In this document: in pieces, positions 52,126 through 59,433 of the stretch
Numbering within the stretch: the stretch's first letter is position 1
Layout: every line of letters starts with the position of its first letter
Source: a virus
Direction: 5' to 3' (one strand)
IMG/VR virus record: IMGVR_UViG_3300024359_000003
Location: 102,303-166,302 of that record
DNA length: 64,000 bases
The notes under the pieces: generated by a model
Databases searched by the model: none
What the model was told of the DNA's origin: nothing
What the model saw: the letters and a program-made list of their open reading frames with translations, nothing else
Made by a program: the position numbers and the translations under genes

Positions 52126-52210
52126 GGAGAAGTGGCAGAGTGGTCGAATGCACTGGTCTTGAAAACCAGCGAACTTCACGGTTCCAGGGGTTCGAATCCC
52201 TTCTTCTCCG
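52126..52210 (+). tRNA. tRNA-Ser (UGA)
   Basis: Acceptor GGAGAAG pairs with CTTCTCC, anticodon stem CTGGT/ACCAG with loop CTTGAAA (anticodon TGA at 52160-52162), a long variable arm as in type II tRNAs, and TTCGAATC in the T arm. The 3' CCA is not encoded. Confidence 0.92.
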
Positions 52211-52215
52211 CAATT

Positions 52216-52292
52216 GGTCTGGTAGTTCAGTTGGTTAGAATACATGCCTGTCACGCATGGGGTCGCGAGTTCGAGTCTCGTCCAGACCGCCA
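52216..52292 (+). tRNA. tRNA-Asp (GUC)
   Basis: Acceptor GGTCTGG/CCAGACC, anticodon stem CATGC/GCATG with loop CTGTCAC (anticodon GTC at 52250-52252), TTCGAGTC T loop. The 3' CCA is encoded (52290-52292). Confidence 0.94.
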
Positions 52293-52300
52293 CTTAGAGA

Positions 52301-52324
52301 AGCACATGAAACATTGTGCTTTTT
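52301..52324 (+). terminator. Intrinsic terminator after tRNAs
   Basis: Stem AGCACA / TGTGCT around a TGAAACAT loop, then TTTTT. Confidence 0.75.
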
Positions 52325-52356
52325 GGGGGTATAACTAATATAGAAAACAATTTAAA

Positions 52357-52593
52357 ATGAGAAAAGTACACAGAGGTAGTCGAGGAATGGTTGCTGGAGT
52401 ATGTGATGGTTTAGGATATTATTTTGGAATTGATCCATTAATATTTAGACTTTTATTCACATTAGCATTCTTTACACCTACAATTCCAGCAATATTAATA
52501 TACATTATATTTTGGATAGTAATACCAGCAAATAAAAAAACAAAAACAAATGACAAGAGCGCAAATAGTTCAAAAGCTACTAGACGAAAATAA
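52357..52593 (+). CDS. PspC-domain membrane protein
   Basis: A 78-residue protein with the PspC pattern: KVHRGSRGMVAGVCDGLG, YYFGIDPLIFRLLF and a membrane helix TIPAILIYIIFWIVIPA, then a charged tail. In bacteria PspC senses envelope stress and binds PspA or toxins. In a phage it might protect the infected envelope or block other phages. Its leader GGTATAACTAATATAGAAAAC resembles the early-type element. It overlaps the next small gene. Confidence 0.85.
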   Translation: MRKVHRGSRGMVAGVCDGLGYYFGIDPLIFRLLFTLAFFTPTIPAILIYIIFWIVIPANKKTKTNDKSANSSKATRRK

Positions 52594-52729
52594 GATAACA
52601 ACAGCAGAAGCTGTAGTTCTTCTTACACCAGAGGATTCATACACTCGTCCTACAACTTATTTACCTTACCAACCACAACGAGGAACAGATCCTTATTGGT
52701 TTACAACATCGACACATGATAACGCCTAA
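52550..52729 (+). CDS. Hypothetical small protein (59 aa)
   Basis: An ATG frame beginning MTRAQIVQKLLDEN with a short SHOCT-like helical stretch (KITTAEAVVLLTPED) and a Tyr/Pro/Thr-rich tail. It overlaps the PspC gene by 44 nt and the nuclease by 14 nt in other frames, a compact arrangement seen elsewhere here. The helix-Ile-Thr-x-x-E-A pattern is common in small phage proteins; no function known. Confidence 0.5.
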   Translation: MTRAQIVQKLLDENKITTAEAVVLLTPEDSYTRPTTYLPYQPQRGTDPYWFTTSTHDNA

Positions 52730-53114
52730 CTACACCTTTAACGCAAAATTAATTAGAGTAGTAGACGGAGATACTGTATGGGCACATGTAGATTTAGGAT
52801 TTGATATTTGGAAAAAGGTAAACGTTAGACTACATGGAATCGATACTCCTGAAACTAGGACTAGAGATCTAGTAGAAAAAAGAGCAGGTCTTAAATCTAA
52901 AGAAAGACTAGTGCAATTACTAGAACAAGGAAACAATGAATTCGTATTGGTTTCTAAAGAAGTGGATAAATATGGAAGAGCGCTAGGAGAACTATATAAT
53001 GGTTATCATGAAGTTCATGTCCATGAAGGTGAAACTAGACCTATATCAATTAGTATAAATCAAGTATTATTAAACGAAGGTTTAGCAAAACCTTATAATG
53101 GAGGAAAAAGATAA
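52716..53114 (+). CDS. Thermonuclease (SNase) family nuclease
   Basis: A 132-residue staphylococcal-nuclease fold protein with LIRVVDGDTVWAHVDLG, VRLHGIDTPETR (catalytic Arg/Asp region), LVSKEVDKYGRALGELY and INQVLLNEGLAKPYNG. The catalytic Asp, Glu and Arg positions look intact. There is no signal peptide, so it would act in the cytoplasm, perhaps on host DNA or RNA. The RmlC-like gene follows 3 nt later. Confidence 0.88.
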   Translation: MITPNYTFNAKLIRVVDGDTVWAHVDLGFDIWKKVNVRLHGIDTPETRTRDLVEKRAGLKSKERLVQLLEQGNNEFVLVSKEVDKYGRALGELYNGYHEVHVHEGETRPISISINQVLLNEGLAKPYNGGKR

Positions 53115-53117
53115 AAT

Positions 53118-53696
53118 ATGAAATCAAGAAAATTTAGCATTTCAGGATTATTAGAATTAAGACCTGGAAAATTTGAAGATGAAAGAGGAGAGTTTATAGA
53201 AACATTCAAATCTTCAAAACTTAAAGAACTTGGAATTACAGAAGAATTTCTACAAGATAATCAATCTGTTTCTAAGAAAGGAGTATTTAGAGGAATACAT
53301 TTACAAACCGGAGATAGTGCTCAAGGAAAATTAGTAAGAGTTTCTAAAGGAGCTGTTGTAGATTTCGCAGTAGATCTTAGACCTGGTTCCCCATCCTATG
53401 GAGAATGGACTTATGTATTATTAAGTGCGCACGTAGGAAATCAATTTTGGATTCCGGCCGGATTTGGCCATGCGTTTCTTGCCCTTGAGGATGATACAAT
53501 CTTTTCATATAAATGTACTAAAGAATATGATAAGAGTGCAGAGGAGTGTCTCCTATGGACCGACAAGGATATAGATCTGACTATAGATAAGAGTATACTT
53601 ACACAATTCAATATATCAGACATCTTAGTCTCCGAAAAGGATAAAGAAGGTATTACGCTAAAGGAATATACTAAAAAATATGGCGTACTGGTTTAA
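53118..53696 (+). CDS. rmlC: dTDP-4-dehydrorhamnose 3,5-epimerase
   Basis: A 192-residue cupin epimerase of the RmlC family. GVFRGIHLQTGDSAQGKLVR (split: FRGIHLQ and QGKLVRVSKG) carries the catalytic His. VDFAVDLRPGSPSYGEWT, FWIPAGFGHAFLALEDDT and FSYKCTKEYDKSAEEC are all family motifs. It converts the RmlB product to dTDP-4-keto-L-rhamnose. The rmlB homologue lies 48 kb upstream at 4790. The 3' end overlaps the next gene by 17 nt. Confidence 0.92.
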   Translation: MKSRKFSISGLLELRPGKFEDERGEFIETFKSSKLKELGITEEFLQDNQSVSKKGVFRGIHLQTGDSAQGKLVRVSKGAVVDFAVDLRPGSPSYGEWTYVLLSAHVGNQFWIPAGFGHAFLALEDDTIFSYKCTKEYDKSAEECLLWTDKDIDLTIDKSILTQFNISDILVSEKDKEGITLKEYTKKYGVLV

Positions 53697-54165
53697 AAGA
53701 AAATACAGACAAATTAAAAGAGTCTTAGATTACTTGCCAATTATTTGGAAAGGTTATGATTTTGATTATAGATACGCAATTGATTTATTTAAACATCAAT
53801 TAATACGTACTTCTAATTTTATGGAATCAGATAGAGCGTATGCCATCGATTCCGATATGAGAGCTAAGAGAATTAAAACCGCTATCGAACTTCTTGATAA
53901 AGTTTACGATGAAGAATATGGAATGGAATACCAAGATCAGATGAAAAAGATTTATGGCGATAACGTATTAGATTGGAACTTTGAAGATACTGGAAGGGGA
54001 GATGGAACTTCATATATTAATTATGAATACGAGAAGTGGGAAAACAAAGATAAAGTTAAAGAAACCTTTGATAAACTATTTAAACAGTCTAAAGAAAAGC
54101 AAATTAAAGCAGAGAAATTAGTATGGAAATTTATATCCCATAACATCCGAGGATGGTGGGATTAA
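53680..54165 (+). CDS. Hypothetical conserved phage protein (161 aa)
   Basis: Basic N-terminus (WFKRKYRQIKRVLDYL), then WKGYDFDYRYAIDLFKHQL and a helical central part with TAIELLDKVYDEEYG, ending with aromatic NIRGWWD. The pattern is one I recall from other phage genomes without function. Overlaps rmlC by 17 nt; its stop lies 28 nt before the promoter cassette at 54193. Confidence 0.6.
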   Translation: MAYWFKRKYRQIKRVLDYLPIIWKGYDFDYRYAIDLFKHQLIRTSNFMESDRAYAIDSDMRAKRIKTAIELLDKVYDEEYGMEYQDQMKKIYGDNVLDWNFEDTGRGDGTSYINYEYEKWENKDKVKETFDKLFKQSKEKQIKAEKLVWKFISHNIRGWWD

Positions 54166-54192
54166 AATAATTTGAAAATAATTGCCTAAATA

Positions 54193-54235
54193 TTTTTTTA
54201 TCTCAGATATTTTGCTTATATTAGTATAGTAATAA
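54193..54235 (+). promoter_or_regulatory. Early-type promoter cassette, copy 3
   Basis: T7-ATCTCAG, ATATTTTGCTTATATTAG, TATAGTAATAAT. Drives the small-gene run beginning at 54253. Confidence 0.65.
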
Positions 54236-54252
54236 TCAATAAAGCAAAAGAT

Positions 54253-54480
54253 ATGTCACTTAATTTAAACTTAGAAAAAGCTTGGGTAACCTTCTTAAAT
54301 GATGGTTGGGAAAGCGTTTGGCATCCAGTAACAGACGTTCTTGGAAACCATTTAGACTGGTCAGACGAAATCATGGACCATTGTAGAAAACAATTTAATG
54401 ACTCTGACAATTGGGTTAGTTTTGGAATCGCTCCTACTTCTCAAATGTTAATTAAAAACTCAGTAAGAGATAACCTTTAA
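54253..54480 (+). CDS. Hypothetical protein (75 aa)
   Basis: First gene after a promoter cassette. Trp-rich (AWVTFLNDGWESVWHP, LDWSDEIMDHC), no membrane segment. No family recognised. Likely early expression. Confidence 0.6.
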   Translation: MSLNLNLEKAWVTFLNDGWESVWHPVTDVLGNHLDWSDEIMDHCRKQFNDSDNWVSFGIAPTSQMLIKNSVRDNL

Positions 54481-54490
54481 AAATATAAAA

Positions 54491-54949
54491 ATGAAAACAG
54501 TAATTTTCGATTTAGATGGAACTCTCGCTCTTATCGACGATAGGAGAGCTATTTCCACAAAAGATAATGGTAAAATGGATTGGGACACTTTCTTCGATCC
54601 AGCAAACATTCAATTAGATAAACCGAATTGGCCAGTTATTCACATGGCACGACTTCTTAAAAAAGATGGACATCGTGTTGTAATTTTCAGTGGAAGATCT
54701 AAAGCTACTAAAGACGCAACGAAAGATTGGTTAAACGATCTTGATATTCCATTTGATGTTTTAAAGATGCGACCAACTGCTGGAGGTTTTAAGTTTATGA
54801 AAGATGATGTATTAAAGAAAAAGTGGCTTGATGATTTATTTCCAAACACTGACGATATTACATGTGTCTTTGACGATAGAGATAAAGTAGTTCAAATGTG
54901 GAGAGATAATGGTATCACTTGCTTTCAAGTAGCTGACGGTAATTTTTAA
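54491..54949 (+). CDS. HAD-superfamily phosphatase, PNK 3'-phosphatase-like
   Basis: A 152-residue HAD enzyme. Motif I is VIFDLDGTLA, motif II VVIFSGRS, then KMRPTAGGFKFMKDD with the motif III Lys region, and motif IV VFDDRDKVVQMW. The arrangement matches the 3'-phosphatase domain of T4 polynucleotide kinase (PseT), here without the kinase half. It would remove 3'-phosphates from nucleic acid ends for repair. The kinase partner is not seen in this window. Confidence 0.8.
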   Translation: MKTVIFDLDGTLALIDDRRAISTKDNGKMDWDTFFDPANIQLDKPNWPVIHMARLLKKDGHRVVIFSGRSKATKDATKDWLNDLDIPFDVLKMRPTAGGFKFMKDDVLKKKWLDDLFPNTDDITCVFDDRDKVVQMWRDNGITCFQVADGNF

Positions 54950-54959
54950 AATAAAAGAT

Positions 54960-55244
54960 ATGAAATTCAAAGATTTAACATTTAACAAACAAACACACGG
55001 TGGTGTAGGAGCTACTGCAAAATTCAAAGAAGTTACAGTGAGTATTCAGGCTGGTAAGTTTGTTTACAGTAATCCTCGAGAGGATGGCTTAGACTCTACA
55101 CAATACTCTTCATTCGAAGTTGCTATATGGGAGAACTCCAAAGACGGAAGTTTTGTCACTTCTAAATTTATAGATACTGAAGACGAAGTTGCAGGATGGA
55201 CTTCTAAAAAAGATATTGATAATCTTTTACAAAAATTGAAATAA
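54960..55244 (+). CDS. Hypothetical protein (94 aa)
   Basis: A soluble beta-rich protein (TAKFKEVTVSIQAGKFVYS, SSFEVAIWENSKDG) with an acidic C-terminal helix. It shares one base with the next start. No family recognised. Confidence 0.6.
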   Translation: MKFKDLTFNKQTHGGVGATAKFKEVTVSIQAGKFVYSNPREDGLDSTQYSSFEVAIWENSKDGSFVTSKFIDTEDEVAGWTSKKDIDNLLQKLK

Positions 55245-55471
55245 TGGGAATAGAAGGATTATTTTTAACAATTTTTTTAGGAGCATTTGCATTCGTAATG
55301 GGATGGATGAAAGGATGTGAAGACGAGCAATCGAGAATTAGAGAAGCTTTCAGGTCAGAAGAATATGACTATGAAGGCTTCTTTAACGTTCTTGAAAAAT
55401 ACGAAGAGGAGAAGGAAGCGGCTAAGCAATGGGCTAAGTTTAATAAAAAAAGAAAAAAAAATCAAAAATAA
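55244..55471 (+). CDS. Small membrane protein (75 aa)
   Basis: N-terminal membrane helix (LFLTIFLGAFAFVMGWMKG) followed by a charged helix (EKYEEEKEAAKQWAKFNKK). Overlaps the previous gene by 1 nt. Followed by a promoter cassette. Confidence 0.6.
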   Translation: MGIEGLFLTIFLGAFAFVMGWMKGCEDEQSRIREAFRSEEYDYEGFFNVLEKYEEEKEAAKQWAKFNKKRKKNQK

Positions 55472-55482
55472 ACAGCCTAGAA

Positions 55483-55530
55483 TTTTTTTATCTCAGATTT
55501 TTTGCTTATATTAGTAGAGTAATAATTAAT
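55483..55530 (+). promoter_or_regulatory. Early-type promoter cassette, copy 4
   Basis: T7-ATCTCAG, ATTTTTTGCTTATATTAG, TAGAGTAATAATTAAT. Confidence 0.65.
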
Positions 55531-55543
55531 AAAAGAAACCATT

Positions 55544-55744
55544 ATGGCAGAATTAAAAAACAAACAATATATGTTCACCTTTGAAGGTGGCGGTTGGAAC
55601 ACAGTGTGGGCCAAAACTAAACGCGGTGCAATTAAAGCCGCTCTTAAAGAATACTCAGATTCAAATACTTTGAATCCACGTATTGATTCTTTTCATAAAG
55701 CTACCGAAGAAGGTCTTCGAAATGCAATGTCTCTTTTCTACTAA
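55544..55744 (+). CDS. Hypothetical protein (66 aa)
   Basis: First gene after the cassette; begins MAELKNKQYMFTFEGGGWNT and has an Ala/Lys helix (KRGAIKAALKEYSDS). No family recognised. Confidence 0.6.
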   Translation: MAELKNKQYMFTFEGGGWNTVWAKTKRGAIKAALKEYSDSNTLNPRIDSFHKATEEGLRNAMSLFY

Positions 55745-55754
55745 AAAAATAAAA

Positions 55755-56099
55755 ATGAATAAACTACAATCACTTAAATGCGTTGAAGTAACTTCACAGA
55801 CGCAAGCCGACAATGGAACTATTTGTTACCATGACCCTATCACGAATACTGACTATCTTTCTTATGAAAGTGGATATATTCGTAGAGCATATACCCGTAA
55901 TTACGAAAATTACAAAGGATATGAATGGTCTCATCGAACGATCTATCAATTAAATCCTACTAAGAAATCAATGCATGAATGGAATGGAACCACATGGCCT
56001 TCAACTGAAAGGATTATGATCGAAGATCCAAGCGAGCGTTTAGACAGACTTGCAAAGGCTGTAGTTAATTATAGAAAAACTCTTAGTAAGAATGCGTAA
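55755..56099 (+). CDS. Hypothetical protein (114 aa)
   Basis: Begins MNKLQSLKCVEVTSQ. I chose this ATG because it lies in an AAAAA leader just after the previous stop; an in-frame upstream ATG at 55683 would lie inside the preceding gene. Aromatic-rich (ESGYIRRAYTRNYENYKGYE) with a Trp/Thr-rich middle. No family recognised. Confidence 0.6.
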   Translation: MNKLQSLKCVEVTSQTQADNGTICYHDPITNTDYLSYESGYIRRAYTRNYENYKGYEWSHRTIYQLNPTKKSMHEWNGTTWPSTERIMIEDPSERLDRLAKAVVNYRKTLSKNA

Positions 56100-56208
56100 A
56101 CTAAAACATACACTTAAGCAGATTGATAGCGTAGACATCGTCCTAATTACTGCATTTGGACTTTATATGATTCTACTTGTTTCTAACCTTTTAAAAATGG
56201 TAAACTAA
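56092..56208 (+). CDS. Micro membrane protein (38 aa)
   Basis: An ATG frame beginning MRKLKHTLKQIDSVD with a single membrane helix (IVLITAFGLYMILLVSNLL). It overlaps both neighbours (8 nt and 1 nt), which supports translation as a coupled unit. Confidence 0.5.
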   Translation: MRKLKHTLKQIDSVDIVLITAFGLYMILLVSNLLKMVN

Positions 56209-56441
56209 TGAGATATACAGTAACATTTGAAGTATACATTGATGCAGATAACGATAAACATGCTCTTTCAAAGGGTGAACTTATCGCTGACAATCAAGAA
56301 AATAAGTACGGCCAATCATGGGATGTAACTGAATTACACCAAACTCCTTTCGCTTCTTTTAATACAAAAAAAGTAGATATTCAAAAACTTAGAACGGAGC
56401 AAATGATTAAATCAATAGAAGAAGATCCATTACCGTTTTAA
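56208..56441 (+). CDS. Hypothetical protein (77 aa)
   Basis: Small soluble protein, begins MRYTVTFEVYIDADNDKHAL, a beta-alpha pattern similar to many small phage proteins of unknown function. Starts on the last base of the previous stop. Confidence 0.6.
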   Translation: MRYTVTFEVYIDADNDKHALSKGELIADNQENKYGQSWDVTELHQTPFASFNTKKVDIQKLRTEQMIKSIEEDPLPF

Positions 56442-56442
56442 T

Positions 56443-56634
56443 ATGATAACTTATCTATTTATTGGGGTAATTTATTCTTTTATTATGCACCTTTCATGGG
56501 ATCATCATAGAAGAAATGATAAAAACTTTGGATTAGAAAAGTGGACACTTAAAGAATCTTTGGTATTAACGGTAATTTGGCCACTATACCTTCTATATTT
56601 CATTTATTCTTTTTTTAAAGGATTAGGAGATTAA
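56443..56634 (+). CDS. Small two-helix membrane protein (63 aa)
   Basis: Two hydrophobic helices (TYLFIGVIYSFIMHL and SLVLTVIWPLYLLYFIYSFF) joined by a charged loop with WDHHRRNDKNFG. Function unknown; holin-like size, but no catalytic partner gene nearby, so not called a holin. Confidence 0.55.
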   Translation: MITYLFIGVIYSFIMHLSWDHHRRNDKNFGLEKWTLKESLVLTVIWPLYLLYFIYSFFKGLGD

Positions 56635-56663
56635 ACTTTTTATAAAACTCATATATAATCAAT

Positions 56664-57497
56664 ATGCCAGAATTAGCAGAATTAAAATTTACAGCAGATT
56701 ACGTTAACCAAATGTCGGAAGGCATGAAATATGTTAACGTAGTAAAAAACCCAGAACATAAGTGTGAAGATCTAAATATACCCTTTAAGTTTTTTAAAAT
56801 TAAAGCAGAATCTAGGGGTAAGGAAATGGTTCTTCTTATTTTAGATAATGATTCTGATAAAATTATTCCAATTCGAATGACAATGGGAATGAGCGGGTAT
56901 TTTAAATTGACTAATACTGGCGACGAAGCAAAACATTCACACCTTAAATTTCATCGCAAAGACGGAACAACCCTTTCATTTGTAGATATGCGTAGATTTG
57001 GCAAGTGGAAGCAGGGTTTATGGTGGAATGATACACGAGGGGAGGATCCAACGACCTCCTTTGATTCTTTTTGGAAAGATATAATGACTAATCTAACGTC
57101 ACGCGCTTTCAGGAAACCACTCTATGAAGTCCTGATGAACCAAAAATATTTTAATGGAATAGGAAATTACCTAAGAGCGGAGATTATTTATAGAGCCAAA
57201 GATGTAGATCCGTTTCTTCCAGCTGGAATGCAACTAGCAAAATACCCTAAAATACTAGAACTATGTAAAGATATTCCAATGCTAGCATACGCAAAAGGAG
57301 GAGGAAGCATTAAAGATTGGGATAATCCATTCGGAACAGATGCTATTCAAGAAAAATTCATGCTATGTTATGGAAATCCTGTTATGTCGAAAAGAAAAGA
57401 TTCGAATGGAAGAACATTTTGGTATGATTCTAAATGGGACAATGTTCCTACAAGTAGAGACGATTTAAAAGAATATTTCCATGGCGATAGAAGCTAA
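56664..57497 (+). CDS. Fpg/Nei-like DNA glycosylase, zinc finger lost
   Basis: A 277-residue base-excision repair glycosylase. The N-terminus is MPELAELKF, with the catalytic Pro2 and Glu3 (family usually MPELPE). RMTMGMSGYFKL, FVDMRRFGKWK, and the H2TH segment MNQKYFNGIGNYLRAEI follow. The C-terminal finger (LCYGNPVMSKRK to GRTFWYDSKWD) lacks the four Cys, so it is a zincless finger as in NEIL1 and some viral enzymes. It removes oxidised bases and nicks DNA. In a phage it may protect the genome or a modified base; the latter is inference. Confidence 0.85.
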   Translation: MPELAELKFTADYVNQMSEGMKYVNVVKNPEHKCEDLNIPFKFFKIKAESRGKEMVLLILDNDSDKIIPIRMTMGMSGYFKLTNTGDEAKHSHLKFHRKDGTTLSFVDMRRFGKWKQGLWWNDTRGEDPTTSFDSFWKDIMTNLTSRAFRKPLYEVLMNQKYFNGIGNYLRAEIIYRAKDVDPFLPAGMQLAKYPKILELCKDIPMLAYAKGGGSIKDWDNPFGTDAIQEKFMLCYGNPVMSKRKDSNGRTFWYDSKWDNVPTSRDDLKEYFHGDRS

Positions 57498-57666
57498 GAA
57501 GTGGCTTAACGAAAACGAATGGCCAGATAATAATATAGACAGTGATGCATTTTCTCATTACACTAAAATGAGCAGTATCATGGAACAATATGCCAGAGAA
57601 TATCATGCTAAGAAATTAGAAGAAGCTCGAAAAAAAGAAGTAACACAATTTAAAAAGTTCTTATGA
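57481..57666 (+). CDS. Hypothetical protein (61 aa)
   Basis: Overlaps the glycosylase by 17 nt and the next gene by 4 nt. An acidic then basic helical protein (KMSSIMEQYAREYHAKKLE). No family recognised. Confidence 0.55.
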   Translation: MAIEAKKWLNENEWPDNNIDSDAFSHYTKMSSIMEQYAREYHAKKLEEARKKEVTQFKKFL

Positions 57667-58295
57667 AGAAACTAGAACGCATGCAAAACTTAATCGTAGT
57701 TGGACATCCTGATAAAAAATCATTTTGTTATAACGGAATTTTTAAAACAATCCAAGAATCTCTATTAGATAGTGATTACCTAAATGAAATACAGGTAATA
57801 GATTTATATAGAGATGATTTTTCTCAACCAAGAAAAGATCTTATTAAGGAATATCAAGATGCTGTAACATGGGCGGATAGAATTTACTTCGTATCTCCTG
57901 TTTGGTGGTTTAGATTAACACCTAGAATGGAAATATTCTTTGACGAAGTATTTACCCCAGGTTTTGCGTATAAGTTTGTTCCCCTTTTCGGAGCATACGC
58001 GTATCCAAAGCCATTCTTAAGTGATAAAAAGGTAAGGACATATATAACCCATGGAGCTCCTTCATTACCCGTAAGAACTCTATATTTAAACTCAGTTAAA
58101 TTACGTTTAGTGATGGGAGTATTTACATTTGTATTTGGATGGAATATTTCAAGATGGTTAAAGACAAAACAATTTTGGTCAGTTCCCTTCGTGAGCGATG
58201 CAAAAAGAAAGAAATATTTAGACAGAGTTAAAAAAGATATTAAGAGAGATCTTAAAAAACATCAAACATTACCTATGCAACATGAAAGTATATAG
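57663..58295 (+). CDS. Flavodoxin-fold NAD(P)H:quinone oxidoreductase-like
   Basis: A 210-residue protein of the NQO1/KefF/MdaB-like flavodoxin_2 family: IVVGHPDKKSFCYNG (FMN phosphate loop), IDLYRDDFSQPRKDL, and IYFVSPVWWFRLTPRMEIFF followed by DEVFTPGFAY. An internal ATG 6 codons in (MQNLIVVGH) is an alternative start. It reduces quinones or other acceptors in the host cytoplasm; the role in infection is unknown. The 3' end overlaps the next gene by 14 nt. Confidence 0.8.
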   Translation: MKKLERMQNLIVVGHPDKKSFCYNGIFKTIQESLLDSDYLNEIQVIDLYRDDFSQPRKDLIKEYQDAVTWADRIYFVSPVWWFRLTPRMEIFFDEVFTPGFAYKFVPLFGAYAYPKPFLSDKKVRTYITHGAPSLPVRTLYLNSVKLRLVMGVFTFVFGWNISRWLKTKQFWSVPFVSDAKRKKYLDRVKKDIKRDLKKHQTLPMQHESI

Positions 58296-58533
58296 ACCCA
58301 CAAAAGAAATGAGAATTAATCCACTTTCCTTACAGGAGGGAGGATCTACAGTAACGGTGATTTACGATAATTACGCCGTTGAATTTACAAACATTAAATC
58401 TCCTTATTCGTATATTTCTTCTATTCGCTTTGCTAAACGCAATGATATTTCTCTTAGAGGTTTTTTAATAAACGGTGAAGTATATGACATGTGTAGTGGT
58501 AATAAAGAAACAAAAATAAATAAATCAGTATAA
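58282..58533 (+). CDS. Hypothetical protein (83 aa)
   Basis: Overlaps the flavoprotein gene by 14 nt. Mainly beta (STVTVIYDNYAVEFTNIK, SYISSIRFAKRNDISL). No family recognised; the sugar epimerase starts 6 nt later. Confidence 0.6.
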   Translation: MKVYRPTKEMRINPLSLQEGGSTVTVIYDNYAVEFTNIKSPYSYISSIRFAKRNDISLRGFLINGEVYDMCSGNKETKINKSV

Positions 58534-58539
58534 TATTAT

Positions 58540-59433
58540 ATGAAAAACGTATTAGTCACAGGTGGTGCAGGATTTGTCGGAAGCAACCTCATTAAACACC
58601 TACAGGAAACCTACCCAAAAATTAAAATAACTTCATTAGATAATTACTTCACGGGAAAAGAAGAAAATCATGTTCCTGGCGTAACCTATTATAGAGGACA
58701 TACTTGGGAAGCAGATACTATTTTTGAAAAATTAACAGAAGAAAATTACTTTGACACTGTATTTCACTTTGGAGAATATAGTAGAATTGTTCAATCGTTT
58801 GAAGATATTGATTTTGTTCATAGGTCTATTCTATCTGGAACACCTGTTATATTAGAACTATGTAGAAAATGGAATTCAAAGTTAATTTATTCTGCATCTA
58901 GTTCTAAATTCGGTAACAACGGTGAAGATGAGAATCTTTCTCCTTATGCTTGGATGAAATCTAAGATGGTAGAATTAATCAAAAACTATAATACATGGTA
59001 TGATCTTCAATATGAGATCTGTTATTTCTTTAATGTATATGGACCTGGCCAAATTACATCAGGTGATTATGCAACAGTTGTCGGTATTTTTGAAAGACAA
59101 TTTAAAGCAGGTGAAAAGTGTTCAGTAGTTTCTCCTGGAAATCAAAGCAGAGACTTCACACACGTTGAAGACGTAGTTACAGCTCTTGGATTAGCAGCAC
59201 AGAGAAAAGACAATCACGAATGGCACCTGAGAAGCGGAGTTAATACTACAATGATAGAATTAGCAGAAATGTATGGTGATTGGGTAATGATTCCTGAAAG
59301 AAGAGGCGAAAGGTTTACAAGCGAAGACTTCCCATCAGACACTGAAGAAAAATTAGGCTGGAAACCAACTTGGAAATTACAAGATTGGGTAAATTTAGTA
59401 ACATCATCAAAACAAGAAAAAATTAATGCATAA
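58540..59433 (+). CDS. NDP-sugar epimerase/dehydratase (extended SDR)
   Basis: A 297-residue extended short-chain dehydrogenase with VTGGAGFVGSNLIKHL (NAD loop), YSASSSKFGNNG, YAWMKSKMVELI (Y and K of the catalytic YxxxK), and FFNVYGPGQITSGDYATVVG. It resembles UDP-glucose/UDP-N-acetylglucosamine 4-epimerases, but the exact sugar is not determinable. Together with RmlB, RmlC and the nucleotidyltransferase it adds to a sugar-nucleotide set. Overlaps the guanylate kinase by 8 nt. Confidence 0.82.
   Translation: MKNVLVTGGAGFVGSNLIKHLQETYPKIKITSLDNYFTGKEENHVPGVTYYRGHTWEADTIFEKLTEENYFDTVFHFGEYSRIVQSFEDIDFVHRSILSGTPVILELCRKWNSKLIYSASSSKFGNNGEDENLSPYAWMKSKMVELIKNYNTWYDLQYEICYFFNVYGPGQITSGDYATVVGIFERQFKAGEKCSVVSPGNQSRDFTHVEDVVTALGLAAQRKDNHEWHLRSGVNTTMIELAEMYGDWVMIPERRGERFTSEDFPSDTEEKLGWKPTWKLQDWVNLVTSSKQEKINA

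Noticed and set aside
52102-52338. Open frames across the tRNA genes on both strands
   Set aside because: They are coincidental readings of two well-folded tRNAs; the codons cover acceptor and T arms and have no protein-like pattern.
55683-55754. Upstream start for the gene ending at 56099
   Set aside because: It lies inside the previous gene in another frame; ATG at 55755 has a better leader.
56443-56634. Holin call for the two-helix membrane protein
   Set aside because: Size and topology fit, but no endolysin or spanin is adjacent and charge pattern is not decisive.
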